A DNA stretch of 64,000 nucleotides. Origin: Pycnopodia helianthoides (Eukaryota; Echinodermata; Asteroidea; Forcipulatida; Asteriidae). The notes beneath the pieces were generated by a model, which did not search any database, was not told the origin of the DNA, and saw nothing but the letters and a program-made list of their open reading frames with translations. Positions within the stretch are counted from its first letter, which is position 1. Every line of letters starts with the position of its first letter. This document shows positions 39,945 to 51,268 of this stretch, one piece after another. The DNA lies in contig CM063243.1 of assembly GCA_032158295.1 (NCBI GenBank), forward strand, positions 10,814,302 through 10,878,301, read 5' to 3'. The position numbers and the translations under genes are program-made.

Positions 39945-40514
39945 CAGAGCGACATCACTCCAGGCAATTTTCAAGGGTAAAAACCAACTGTACTGCATCA
40001 AGTATTTGGAAGCACATTTATCATTTATTATTATTATTATTATTCATTTTACACCATGGAACACTTTGAAAGAAATTACCTCGAAGAAAAAAACACGACT
40101 ACAGCGTAAAAAGGCAATAAAAAAAGAAACACAATTCCTGTAAGTTTTAAAAACATAATTTGTTCAACAAACGAAACAGCAAAACAAATTAACTGCCCAG
40201 AGTAAATTTGTGAAACACAGAAACAACAAGTGCAAGACAAAAACAAGTAAACAAAACCAAAACAAATGGAAAAAAGACTGTGGATAACAGATAAAGACAA
40301 TCCAGGTTTGCCAGGACTGGCATAAGTGCCCGCACTGTCGCCAAATGAAGTGTGTCAGTGCGTTTTCTTTCAAGTGTCTTGCCATCTCCATGCAAATGAC
40401 GTGGACATTAATAAATGTGACTTCTTTTCTTCTTGGAGATCGCCTAAAACTGTAAATCAACTCGCGAGATGTGGTCTTAAAAAGGATTGTTAAGGATAAA
40501 AACATAATTGTTTT

Positions 40515-40850
40515 ATTTTAGTCTGAAAGCTTATGAAGTTCATTCTAGAACCACCCCCCCCCCTGTGAAATATTTCCCTCTGAAATCAAGTCATATTCGA
40601 GAAAACTGTATCTTTTAAACTGTTTAAAAACGCAACAGCTGATTTGGGTTGTTGAAGCCAAAATTAATGACAATGTGTTTACATGGCTGAAAATTGCGCA
40701 CGGTTTTCACTATTTTCTCCCGACTCACACAACGGATTAAGCTCAAACTTCCACAGGTTTGTTATTTCATGTTTAAGGTTGATCATACGAAACATGTAAC
40801 TGTATGCGACTATTTTGCCATCTCAATCTTGTATAAAACAAAGAAGTATT
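40515..40850 (+). repeat. Composite: family R fragment followed by MITE-like segment
   Basis: Positions 40515-40625 carry the family R blocks (AGTCTGAAAGCTTATGAAGTT, TATTTCCCTCTGAAAT). Positions 40700-40800 carry CACTATTTTCTCCCGACTC and CTTCCACAGGTTTGTTATTT, which also occur in the TTAA MITEs. Whether this is one element or two joined pieces is unclear. Confidence 0.45.
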
Positions 40851-40952
40851 CCAAACTGAAATGAACACGGGTCATTAGTATTGCATCGGATCAGAACTGT
40901 TGACCATTATCCGGTGTCCACAGGAACAGACCCATTTTCAAACTATTCCGGG

Positions 40953-41293
40953 TTAAAGGCCCTGTACACTATTAGTAAGATCGAAAAACACAATGTTCAC
41001 AGATTCACACATAACTTACATGATTTAAAGTAAGTAATGGTAGAAAGGGTTCCTTAAAATATTTCTGCCTAAAATGCTATCGTTTCTGAGAAACGAGTGA
41101 AACAATAGTAATTATCGCGCGCGATCATTTGAAAACACAGAAAACACATAAGTTCTCTTTCACTATTTTCTCGTGACCTCGATGACCAATTGAGCTCAAA
41201 CTTTCACAGGTTTGTTTGTTCATGCATATGTTTAATCACACAAAATGTGGACACTGATTTTGAGCTGTTACCAAAAGTGTACAATACCTTTAA
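40953..41293 (+). mobile_element. TTAA-flanked MITE, family 3
   Basis: It opens TTAAAGGCCCTGTACACTAT and closes AGTGTACAATACCTTTAA, with TTAA at both ends. Its central palindrome is ATCGCGCGCGAT, different from those of families 1 and 2. The segment TGACCAATTGAGCTCAAACT and then CACAGGTTTGTTTG matches the right half of family 1. It is non-coding. Confidence 0.8.
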
Positions 41294-41856
41294 TAAGCAG
41301 ACTATATAGGAAATCGTGTTTCTGACTAACTTCCGATTCACTATCTTATTATTTTCTTTTAATTTAAAATCTGTAGACATTTTCACAATGAATATCAAGT
41401 TGAACAGGGGCTGTCAAGGGTATATATCAGGGAAACCATAAAGGAATGTACAAGTGCGACCCCCCCCCCCAGACAGGGGGATTATCTTGCCCTCATCAAT
41501 CACGTGGAGTGGATATAAAATTCTGGCTGACTTTGTGTACCCGTCGTTTTTATTACGCTCTGATACAAGCTGATTATAAATAAAAACAAAACAAAAACAC
41601 GAGGCATGCATGCAGGAGATTTAGACAAGGCTCAAAGGCCACATGTATCTTCAGCCTTACGGAGCACAACATTCCTTTAAAAAAAATTACAAATTACAAA
41701 TTATCATTATTATTCAGGGTGGGCGTCGTAAACTGAACGCCCCCAAAAACAGATTCAGTGCAGTTATTTATAAAACACACATTGATACAATCGCCTAATT
41801 GGAGGGCTAAATACACTCGTCAAACTGTCATAATGTACATGTATAATATCACTAGC
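41294..41856. other. Intergenic stretch
   Basis: No exon seen. It contains a C-run at 41461-41470 and short A/T-rich tracts only. Confidence 0.45.
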
Positions 41857-42121
41857 TAAAGCCCTTTTCACACGACAGCAATTTAGCAAGGGTCCCTTGC
41901 TTAATTTTAGCATGGTTGCGAATTTTTACAAAATAGTCCCCGTGTGAAAGGACAGCAATGTTGATACTTTTCATACATGACGGCAAATTTGAGATTTCAC
42001 TGAGGACCTTGGACAGTCCAAGCACTGTTGTCCTTTCACATGAAATTTGTAAAAATTTTACAACCATGCTCAAATTAAGCAAGGGACCCCTGCTAAATTG
42101 CTATCGTGTGAAAGGGGCTTA
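41857..42121. mobile_element. Foldback MITE with about 100-bp inverted ends
   Basis: The left arm starts AAAGCCCTTTTCACACGA and the right arm ends TCGTGTGAAAGGGGCTT. The arms match imperfectly for about 100 bp, sharing AGCAATTTAGCA, GGGTCCCTTGCTTAATTT and AGCATGGTTG. The middle of about 60 bp is unrelated to either arm. The 76-codon minus ORF within it is incidental. Confidence 0.8.
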
Positions 42122-45100
42122 ATTCTTCTATTATCATCGTATAGGATCTATCTGTTATCGTCATCTACTACAACCATGGAATGTGACTTCCGTACAAATC
42201 AAACCAGATTTTAAGCTGTGTTATTAACAGTCCATACTTCAATGTCAGAAGAGTGATTAGTTTTTAATTTACAGTCATTTTGACAACTGTACGGTTCTCT
42301 CGCTCTTTATACTACTCTGTAGTGTCCAGACTGTTCATTTTATAAATATGTTTTTTTTCCGTGAAGGAGACTACAGCTGTATGTTGGTGGTACAATATTA
42401 AAAATATATATATTTTTAGATGCGAAGCCTTATTTTGCATTGATAAATTATACCATCGACGATCTTAACAGAATTCTGTGTCGAGATTGATCCATACATT
42501 TTGTCTCGACCACCAAATATTGATGCTATCATTTCCCATGCCATCCTCCTGAAGTTATAACATTTCCTTCCAAACTTAAAAGCGAGACGAATAATTATAG
42601 AAGGTGAAGAAAGATACAAATGGGGATATCAAGACTGTATTCATTATACTTCCTCTGTGACGTCAATGGTAGTCTATAATCATAGATAGCCCGAACAATA
42701 ATGTGCAGTATTCATTACACGGCCGATAGAAGAGAGTATGGTCCATATATAGAAACGCGGTAAACCGAGTTCGGTCAACTCTGCTGGCCAGTGACACGGC
42801 TTCGTCAATAGATACCTTCCATATTGACTCGGTTTTCCCTTCCCCCCCCCTTTGTGCGTTCAATTGAAAAGAAGGCATTATTAAAGCTCATAATTGCAAG
42901 CCATCAACTTGAAATGAAACCCGTTCCCCCTTAATTTAATCATCTAATATATTTGTCCCCCTCCCCCACTCTGTGATATGAAACAACTCTACACGTCGTC
43001 CTTTAAAAAAAAATGTTCCCTAGATTGAGCTGCTTCAATATCAGGCAGAAGGGAAAAGAGCAATATTTACTATCAAAATATTTTCGCGAGTGTTCATTTT
43101 GTCCACGTCATGTGTCATACTATCAAAGACGCGTTGCTGTGTATCATGGCTTAGAATGCCGATGTCTGCAAACGGGTAAACATGGCGTTGTATTCGGTGG
43201 CGGAAAGTGCAAACTTGTGGCGTCCGAATCCTATCAGCAAATATTCCCCAAAGTAGAAAGCAATACTTTTTAAATATTCAACAGCATGATAAGTGTGCAG
43301 AAAGTAATGGTCATAGCATTATTAAGGCCGCTAGTTACCGGTGACACATTACGTCACTGAGAGATTCGAGATCTGATTTGTGTCTTTGATTTCGATCCAT
43401 TGATGGTGCGAAAGAAACGTGAGATAAAACACGCTGTTTTTATTTGCATAACCGTTCAACGGAAATATCCGATGCAACATCGGGTGCATCCCTTAAAAAT
43501 AGGTGAGATGTAGGTCGACCTTTATCCATGGTCGCGTCCTCCGAAAAGCTCTGACTACAAACTGGCCGGATGGAGTTATTATCATTAGGAGTAACGATCG
43601 TCATCTTAAGCCTGTCTCCCTCCCATTAGGGAACTATCTGGAAAGCACACATCAACAGCAGCTTTACTTTAATCAACACATAACCACCAGTGGTTCTAGA
43701 TACCCAAATGCTATCTACTGTAGATGGCCAACATGGACCCTCTAACTAGTATTCACGATCAATACCAGAAGGCGTAATGCTACACTGCCGTTTGCTCAGG
43801 AGGCCCTATACTCAGAAACACGTGACATTTCAGACATGGAGCGTTGCAGACGACGTGCTGTACACACGGGTCTTGGAAAATACCAAAATTTCGAGAATTT
43901 AGGGCAGATCTGTAAAAAGATCTGACGTGACTATTATCCCTTCGGTGGAAAAGTTGTTAAATGTCAACCCCATGTCAAGTCTACACCTACATATACCTTT
44001 AATCCCTCAAAATGTCAAATTGACTTTGCCGGGCGATTTCTAATAATATTGTAATTTGAGTATGTCTTTCTTGAATGTGTATATAGAATAGGCTTTCTTA
44101 TTGTTCCTGTGGTATTCAAGAATGCTCCCCAATGCGAATCACACTTCTTTCTGTGGAATGACACTCTCACACGCATGCACCCTCAAAAACACGTTGAACT
44201 TAGTATAGCGGCTGCATGAATGCGAAATGGCTCACTTGTACCGAGGCAGTGGATTGGGGGGCATTCAATGTAGAGTTGAACGCTGTAAGTTTCGCAAATT
44301 CGGCTGTTGAAGGGGAAATGTGATGTCAGAACGATCCTTGGTTTCGTCGTCTAAAACTTTATCGATACTGCAACTTGACTACGGCTTTTTAGTGTGATTT
44401 TGATTTCCAGCCCTTATAAGGGGAAAGGAGTGGAGATGTTGACGATTTGGATGCTCCAGTCGCGAGCGGGTTTCATTTTCCCCGGGCAGAACGTGAACTC
44501 AACGAGTATACACAGTTCTTGAGCTGCCGTATATACACACTACAAGGAAAGCTCAACCTCAAATCAACTTGTCATAATCCCATTACACGAATCACATCAA
44601 TCAATTTTTCAGCCTTCTCAATTCAACCGACAGTGTAACTTTAAACAACCGCAAATTTGTGCACAATTATGATCAGTATCACTTGAGTGATCTACGACCG
44701 TGGCCAGAGTGGGAACGAGGTCACCAACTTATACATAAGCTAAAAGAAAGGTCGAACTTTTTTGATACGGAGGATAAGAGAGGCCATCCACCGGCCGTGT
44801 CACTGCGAGTTCAATTCGATCGACGGAGGTCACTATATAGCCGCCGGAAGCTCCTCGAGCGTACAACTCTTGCTGCCATTTTCGGGGTGTCAGCTTACAT
44901 TGGTTGAATTTGACCATGGCTAAAGCTACTTTGGTGACGACAGTCTGGGCTTACACAAGGAGAAGAAACAGATCCAGTATCCACCATCTAAATGGTAAGG
45001 TGAAGCATTTAATGCAATCCAAATCGCGGTCGCACTTGTTTGTTTTGTTAATGCATTTCTCCTGAACCGATTTTCGAAAACAAGGTGCACATCTGTAAAC

Positions 45101-45307
45101 ACACTGAACTTTCTTTGCGCGTCCCAAAATTGATGACCACTTGAACTAGTGAACACAAATAAATTAACCCATTCTCTTGTAAAATGTGTACAAAACTTCA
45201 TTGCATTTCATCTATTGACTAAAAAATGATCAAGCCTATGATACAAAATGACAATGTATTTCGCATCACTGACTAAGTTGTTGATAGAAACTTAAGTGTT
45301 GTACTAT
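42122..45307. other. Intergenic stretch; no gene recognised
   Basis: ORFs at 43013-43273, 43503-43745, 44447-44638 and 44659-44907 are short, unlinked by splice sites I trust, and unlike known families. A C-run lies at 42842-42851. Confidence 0.45.
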
Positions 45308-45430
45308 AGGTCTCCCGGTTAATTTCAGCAAAAATAACGCGTTCAAATTCTTTTCTGGGTCAGTATGACCCGGAACCTGTGTCAAAATGTCCCCAAAATG
45401 GGTCAAACTGACGCAGTATGAGTTTTTGGG
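45308..45430 (+). repeat. GACCCGG-type element, copy 4 (partial)
   Basis: It begins GGTCTCCCGGTTAATTTC and contains GGGTCAGTATGACCCGGAAC, CTGTGTCAAAATG and AATGGGTCAAAC in the family order. The right end is missing. Confidence 0.6.
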
Positions 45431-46083
45431 GGGGATTGGCTAGAAAAGCTATACTAACTTCGTTTTTGTTTAAAACATTTGTAAAATAATAATTTTAAAA
45501 ACTAGTTGCTTTTGCGTTTTATGTTCTAAAAAAAATATTTTTTTTTTCAATGATGTCAGTTCATTTTGTTCATTATTTTGTATTTATTATAAATACTATG
45601 GAATCAGTGTTTCTGATCAATCGAAGTTCTCTCATTTGTGTCTATACGCAAGAAACAAAAGATAGCAACACAATGCTGAAAGTAACGGTGGCCGTCTCCT
45701 TTACTATGACAGGTAAATTAAGAAACACTCAACGCTGTCTTAAGAGCGACCTATTTTGCCACAAATTTCAAAAGATCTGAACGGATGTTTACGAAAGTCG
45801 GGGGCTTTCATCTACATCAATTCGATCGGCGGATTTCTACCTGACTGATAAAGAGTGTATTGACCTCCACGAGCATGCGGCAACAAACGGCTAATGCAAT
45901 CTCTTTTGTCGTCAAAGTATACCACTATTTCTTGAGGGAGATATGTCTTGACAAGCGCAGTTCTTGTTCACAAACTCCGTGGGAGAATTCTTTAACAATC
46001 CACTTTAATAGGTTGATTGAACTTCCATGCGATGGAGGACAGAATGGTTAATGGAGTAAACAAGAGAGAGTCAGGTGGGCTGT

Positions 46084-46103
46084 TTGTTTGTTTGTTTGTT
46101 TGT
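46084..46103 (+). repeat. (GTTT)n microsatellite
   Basis: Five consecutive tetranucleotide units. Confidence 0.9.
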
Positions 46104-46311
46104 GATTTTTGCGCTTGATTTGACGATTTGGGGATAATTTGGCTTGACAATCTGTAATCTCTTGTTGACTTGTGTACCTGTGTTGTCGAAAAGAACCGTT
46201 AGTACGAACTGTTCAGTTTTCTTCCACAAAAAGGATTTGTCTAATCTTAATGATTGATACGACTTCCTATAATTGGCCGTGTTACAAAAACTTTCGCTCT
46301 CAAAGTATTAA

Positions 46312-46510
46312 ACATACTCTAAAAACTCCCGGTTCAGAATTGACACGGAATCCTGGTCCCAGGGGGGCCTGGCCCATTTCTAGATCAGGCTGACCCGGAA
46401 AATTGTTAGGAAATGGGATTTCGTAACTTGGACTCTGTGTCGGTTTGACCAAATTTCAATTTCCACCGGATCCGGATTAATTCTGACCCGGGGTTGTTTT
46501 TTTTGAGTGC
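46312..46510 (+). repeat. GACCCGG-type element, copy 5
   Basis: It opens TACTCTAAAAACTCCCGG and closes with ATTCTGACCCGGGGTTGTTT then TTTTGAGTG, preserving both inverted ends. The inner GATCAGGCTGACCCGGAAAA and GACTCTGTGTCGGTTTGACC match the shared middle. Confidence 0.75.
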
Positions 46511-46924
46511 AGGTTTATTTACCATGTCAACAGTGTAATACCAATTATTTACCTTGTGATCATGAAGTTTGGTCAAGTAATTTTCATGTTTTTCTTAGAA
46601 TAGTTTGTTCTGCATTTTCCTCGATCAGTAGTAATGACATGAGTATGTAAGTCGCAAATGAAATGTCTTATGCATTTGTAATGGCACACTATAGAGTACG
46701 AATAAAAGTAGATTTCATTCCACAAAAATGAGATGTATGCCTGTAAAAAAAAATTGTTTAAAAATAATATTAGGCCTACTATCTTTTTGTTCTTGGTTTA
46801 TTTGTGTTTCTTTCCTACAACACTTGGTTGAAAGTGTAACTTACTGTGAATAAAATCTCAAATATAGTAGCTTCTCCGGAGCGTCTGCCAGGAAACGTTC
46901 AAGTTTACTCTTGTGATTAAGCTG

Positions 46925-47095
46925 GAACTCCAGGGTCAGAATTGACCCGGATTCCGCGGGTCTCAGGGGGCCTGACTCATTTCTGGGTCAGGCTGACCCG
47001 CAAAGTGTTTTTCTTTTTTTTTTTTTTTTTTTTAAACTCGGATTCTACGTCATTTTGACACAGATTCCGTATCATTCTGACCCAGAAATGGGTCA
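46925..47095 (+). repeat. GACCCGG-type element, copy 6, interrupted
   Basis: It begins GGAACTCCAGGGTCAGAATT, holds a T-run at 47012-47032, and stops at ACCCAGAAATGGGTCAG, where a second element (47096-47243) begins. Downstream of that, TCAGGCCCCACACC may be its continuation, but the normal right end is absent. Confidence 0.7.
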
Positions 47096-47243
47096 GGGCT
47101 CGATTTCACAAAGAGTTCAGACTGATCGTAACTGCAAATCCATCGCAGTTGCTTAGCAAAGAGTGATGTCACAATACGAATCACTATGGTAATACTGATA
47201 ACTCATCTTAAGATGAATCTTAGTGCTTTGTGAAATCGACCCC
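47096..47243. mobile_element. Short MITE with TCGATTTCACAAAG ends
   Basis: It opens with CTCGATTTCACAAAG and closes with CTTTGTGAAATCGACCCC. These ends match the palindrome at 9517-9672. TCAG occurs immediately on both sides, which fits a 4-bp target duplication inside the host GACCCGG element. It is about 148 bp and non-coding. Confidence 0.75.
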
Positions 47244-48149
47244 TCAGGCCCCACACCTAGCCAGAAGACATATCAACAGGTGGACAATTATTTATACAGA
47301 CTAGAAGCCAGCCAGGGCTCTGGTCAGAAAGAGAATTTGACCTTGGCCAAATTCCAGCAGGCTGTAAAACACAACAGACATGCTTACCACGGAAAAATCT
47401 TGCTTATCAGAAACAGGTTACCGGTATACAGCCAAAATACCATTAAGTGTACATCTTTAGTGGACTGGTTCTCTGCTAAAGTTTGCTCAGCCGAACAGTT
47501 TGTTGAGCACAACTGCTAAGCACAGTTTAACAGTTTAGCACGGCGAATGCTGAATATTGATTGGTGGAGATACCATCCTTCAATCAGCAGTGAAAACTAA
47601 AACAACAACACAACAACAACAACTTCAACAACATCAACAACAGCTATAAAACCACGAGCATCTCACAATTCTCCATGACCTATATCACGTAAACGTAAAA
47701 TGTAATTAGTGAACACTTTTTCAAGAAAACGATGCATTGCACAACAACAAAAATCTTTTTGCAATGCCAACTTTAAATAGCCTGGCCCGGCAGAGTTCGA
47801 GTTAGAGAGATTCCATCTAAACGTTTACGAACAACAGGAAACATTTCATAGGGCAATTGCCGCCATTAGTTGGTGATTATTTATTTGTTGGATTTATAAT
47901 CACCAGCATTCATTATTTATTGGGCAGGGGGATGGCCTCAGTACCGAAAGGCAAAAGAGATACCCCTACTATGTTGACAGACGTCTCATCATTCCAAAAC
48001 ATTCCCCAGTTTGAAAAGGGGTGAATAAGATGCATAATGTGTTGACACTCCATCCACGTGTTTGCGAATCAAAAGACAAACAAATTAAAATCACAGTCCC
48101 AGTTGTGTGATCATTTTATAAGAAATATTTTCACAAAACAAATGAAATT
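47244..48149. other. Intergenic stretch
   Basis: A 98-codon ORF starting at 47223 runs out of the MITE into this stretch and ends at 47519. It resembles no protein I know. AAC-rich sequence occupies about 47600-47643. Confidence 0.45.
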
Positions 48150-48287
48150 TTAAACTCTCTAAAAACCTCTTAAGTCAGAATTGACCCGGATTCACCGGGT
48201 CTGGGGGGGGGGGCGGGGTCTGACCCATTTCCGGGTCAGGCTGACCCGGACAGTGGTTTAAAACATGGGATTTTATCTCAACATGCG
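48150..48287 (+). repeat. GACCCGG-type element, copy 7, left part
   Basis: It runs from ACTCTCTAAAAACCTCTTAA through TGACCCGGATTCACCGGGTC and GGGTCAGGCTGACCCGGACA to GGGATTTTATCTCAACATGC. It is cut at 48288 by a family 2 MITE and resumes at 48643. Confidence 0.8.
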
Positions 48288-48642
48288 TTAAAGGAACATT
48301 ACAGAATTGGTAATTGTAAAATATACTTTTGATCACAGATTTACATAAAACTTACACGGTCTAATGATGATGATAGTAGAAAACATCCCTTGAAATATTT
48401 CTGTCTGAAATGCCATATTTGATGAGAAATGAATAAACTAATTTTTCTGTTTGGAGTTTATCGCTCAGTGAGCGTTTTATTCATCTGTTGAACCTATATG
48501 ATTTCTTGCAAATGTGTAGTCGGTTTTTCACTATTTTCTCGTGACCCAGAGGGGCGATCGATCTCAAACTTCTACAGGTTTGTCAGTTTATGTATATGGT
48601 GGATTACATAAAGTGCTTACACTGCCAGCAACTGTTTTGTTA
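48288..48642 (+). mobile_element. TTAA MITE, family 2, inserted and 3'-truncated copy
   Basis: Its left end is TTAAAGGAACATTACAGAAT. The body follows 17209-17597 in the order of that plus strand and is continuous to AGCAACTGTTTTGTTA. The last 33 bp or so of a full copy are missing, and host sequence resumes after TTAA. Confidence 0.85.
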
Positions 48643-48782
48643 AGTGGACCTCTTTCTGGGTCATTTTGAGACAGATTTTGACGCAGATTCCGGGTCATAC
48701 TGATCCAGAAATGGGTTTGCCCCCCCCCCCAGGACCGTAATCCGGGTCACTTCTGACCCGGGAGTTTTTTTTAGAGTGTACA
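48643..48782 (+). repeat. GACCCGG-type element, copy 7, right part
   Basis: It continues with CTGGGTCATTTTGAGACAG, TTCCGGGTCATACTGATCC, a C-run, and the right inverted end CACTTCTGACCCGGGAGTTT then TTTAGAGTGTAC. Confidence 0.8.
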
Positions 48783-49685
48783 TTGTATTTTGTTTATTTA
48801 TTTATGTTTTTATTTGTGATCATTACAATACGGTAACTAAGTGGGAAGTAACATTTGTTTGATAAATCGACACTTTGTGTGTAACTATCGAGAAAAAAAA
48901 CAGACAGTCTGATTTTAAGTGCACATGGACATAAGCACCATAGTGTAACCGAATCCTATTAGTGAATTCACTATTACAATACGTAATACCTACCTTTAAA
49001 AAAGGGGGTCTTTACGTATCAAACTTCAAAGGTTACTCAACACTCATTTTGTCAATAAGTGTTAACATGACATTTATATTAGATTTTACAATTTCATTGT
49101 CGTCCCAATAACATGTAAGTATACAGAATGATCATGACAACTTAGAGAACGAGATCTACGCTTTTAATCATTACAAATATTCAATTCGCCCATCTCGTAT
49201 CTATTTAATACCAGACAAGAGAGTTTTGATGAATGAAAGTTGGTAAGTCTTAATTATGCATAGTTGTTATGATTCATGAATAACGATCAGCATCAGACTT
49301 TGGGCTAAAGGAGAAGATTGGGATGTACTGCAGCATCAGTCAACATCTATACGCTCAAAGTGCATTAAGGTGACCAAAGCAAATAACCAAAGTGAGAGAA
49401 TCGACTTTATTTGCCGAATCTCTCTTAATGCAAACCCCCGTATACACTGGCCCTAATGCCACCGGGGGCCGGATTTGACAGAGTAACAAGATTCGTCTTA
49501 CCCTTTTCATTCTGCACCACTTTGATTTGCTATTCACGTTTGCTTGGCGGTATTGAGTGAGGAGTTCATCGCCAGACTCATCTGGAAACCCAATAGCTTT
49601 GAGGACTCGCATGTACAGTATAGGCTGTTGCCAAAGAATTGCAGCGTGTGGCACGCTCAAATTGACTGACCCTATTTCCATAGTA
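48783..49685. other. 5' flank or 5' intron of the CNG channel gene
   Basis: No exon seen. The 111-codon minus ORF at 49355-49690 is unrecognised. A promoter cannot be picked out. Confidence 0.45.
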
Positions 49686-49775
49686 CACATTCACACCATG
49701 TACAGGTTCTTTACAGAACCAAAAGATAGTTTTAGTTAGGGTTCTAACTAATAATGTTAGTATAAAGCTGTTCCC
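49686..49775 (+). repeat. Local duplication, unit A
   Basis: About 90 bp beginning CACATTCACACCATGTACAG and ending TAAAGCTGTTCCC. It is about 80% matched by eye to 49960-50051 in the same orientation, 184 bp further on. Confidence 0.75.
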
Positions 49776-49959
49776 ATTATTTTCTCATCCAAGGTATGGG
49801 TCAGTTTCATACAGCTATAACTGCTAACAACCGTTATGATTTGCTCAGCACAGTGTTAGGGTATGCACGTTGACGACCAGATCATGAAATATGCGCGATT
49901 TATATTTTTTCCACCAATGGATTTTTAATAGAAAATTTAATTTAGTGCAATAGAGTTTT

Positions 49960-50051
49960 CACATTCACACCATGCAAACATGTTTCTTGCAGAACCACAA
50001 GATAGTTTTTGTTAGGATTCTAACTAACTATATTAATATCAAGCTGTTCCC
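49960..50051 (+). repeat. Local duplication, unit B, next to the first CNG exon
   Basis: This begins CACATTCACACCATGCAAAC and ends TCAAGCTGTTCCC, ten bases before the exon at 50062. It contains TGTTTCTTGCAG, a splice-acceptor-like string ending at 49992; unit A has the weaker GTTCTTTACAG in the same place. Confidence 0.75.
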
Positions 50052-50061
50052 TGGTTTGTAG

Positions 50062-50171
50062 ATTTGAAAATTGGAGGTACGATGGCAAGCCGAACACCAG
50101 ATCGACAGGTGACTTTCCCTCAAGATGCAACGGACTCCCAAGAGCAAGATGGGGCAACAGACAACAATGAG
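50062..50171 (+). CDS. cnga: CNG channel exon 1 of those seen: start codon and N-terminus
   Basis: It lies between CTGGTTTGTAG and donor GAG|GTCAGA. The first ATG at 50082 opens 30 codons, beginning MASRTPDRQVTFPQD and ending in phase 0. The sequence is acidic and glutamine-rich, with no domain, as expected of a cytoplasmic N-terminus. Bases 50062-50081 would be 5' UTR. The acceptor implies an upstream non-coding exon, or further coding exons if the true start lies earlier. Membership of the gene rests on in-frame joining to the next exon. Confidence 0.6.
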
Positions 50172-51223
50172 GTCAGAATGTCAAATACGTGAATTACAGC
50201 ACAAAACCCTCCGTCACAACACGTCATTGCAAAACAACTCGAGTCCGAGTTTTTCAACTAGTTCTTGAAAGTGTCAATTGGCGGCAAAGGGTGTTACAAG
50301 CGCACATACATTTTTGATAAACTAATCAAACACTGACTGGAAAAATATCACCAAAGTTGCAAAGCAAGGAATTTGCATCTAAGAACATACACTAAAAACT
50401 AAGTACCCAATTATAAATTAACCCCCATATATTATATATTTACAGCAACTCTGGACATTATATTACCAATTCTGTCTTAACCTTAAAGTTTACGAACAAA
50501 ATAAAATCGAGCGTGTAAAAATAATTCGGTTCACAGAAAATTGACCGAATGCTACCATCATACATTAATCTTAAAAACTAAGAAGCCAGCCATTTGAAGC
50601 TTTTTGTACAAAGACCGACAAAATAGAAATCGCGCCGTGTAAACATGCACAGGAGGGTCTCTAAAAGATTTCCTATTTTGTTGAAGACTTTAACTTTTCC
50701 ACCGGTGAGCAATTTCATTCTTGATTCGTCTTTCGGATTTTAGCTCGCAAGAATTCATCATCGTTAGCGGTGAACCTTCGGAATGTATTTACGCGTGCTT
50801 AATGCCGAGATCAAATTAAATTTGAAGATTGTTTTTCTTCTGTTAATGACAGTCGTTAGCATCGGCCACGCTACTACTATACGAGTATAGTTTGAGCGAT
50901 GTCACGGCTCATGTAATTTCGGCGTTATTGAACAGTTGATTTCACTTTGATATTAAATACAGTGTACCGGTATTTAACTATCGAAATGTCTAAATTGATG
51001 TGTGGAAATACCCAAGCTGAACTGCTCGACCGCCTTATCATATTCAAAACCAATGCACAGTGATGTCTACACGAAGGCATGTCCATTGAAACAGCATCTA
51101 ATGTTCTGATTGAAATGGAAATTAAGTCAACCGTAGGCTACTTGCATGCGGGAAAAGGTCAGGAACCTTTGGTAAATGTAGGGAATGGTTGCATTTAAAA
51201 TTTAAATTTTCTTTCTTTTACAG
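50172..51223 (+). other. cnga: CNG intron
   Basis: Runs from GTCAGA to TTTCTTTTACAG. A-rich; nothing else recognised. Confidence 0.55.
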
Positions 51224-51268
51224 ACATATTTTCAAGCATGGAAACGACGCACACGAGAGTTTTTTGAG
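51224..51268 (+). CDS. cnga: CNG channel exon 2: basic N-terminal segment
   Basis: A 45-base exon between CTTTCTTTTACAG and GAG|GTGAGT, coding TYFQAWKRRTREFFE (residues 31-45). Both ends are phase 0. The basic-aromatic segment fits the cytoplasmic stretch before S1 in CNG channels. The exon is too short for independent proof, but both splice sites are strong and the frame is kept. Confidence 0.72.

Noticed and set aside
47223..47519. 98-codon ORF
   Set aside because: Starts inside a MITE end and has no family resemblance.
25388..50061. slc25A21 (mitochondrial carrier) expected next to Pax1/9
   Set aside because: No carrier motif was found by eye on either strand. Absence is not proven, because short exons can be missed.
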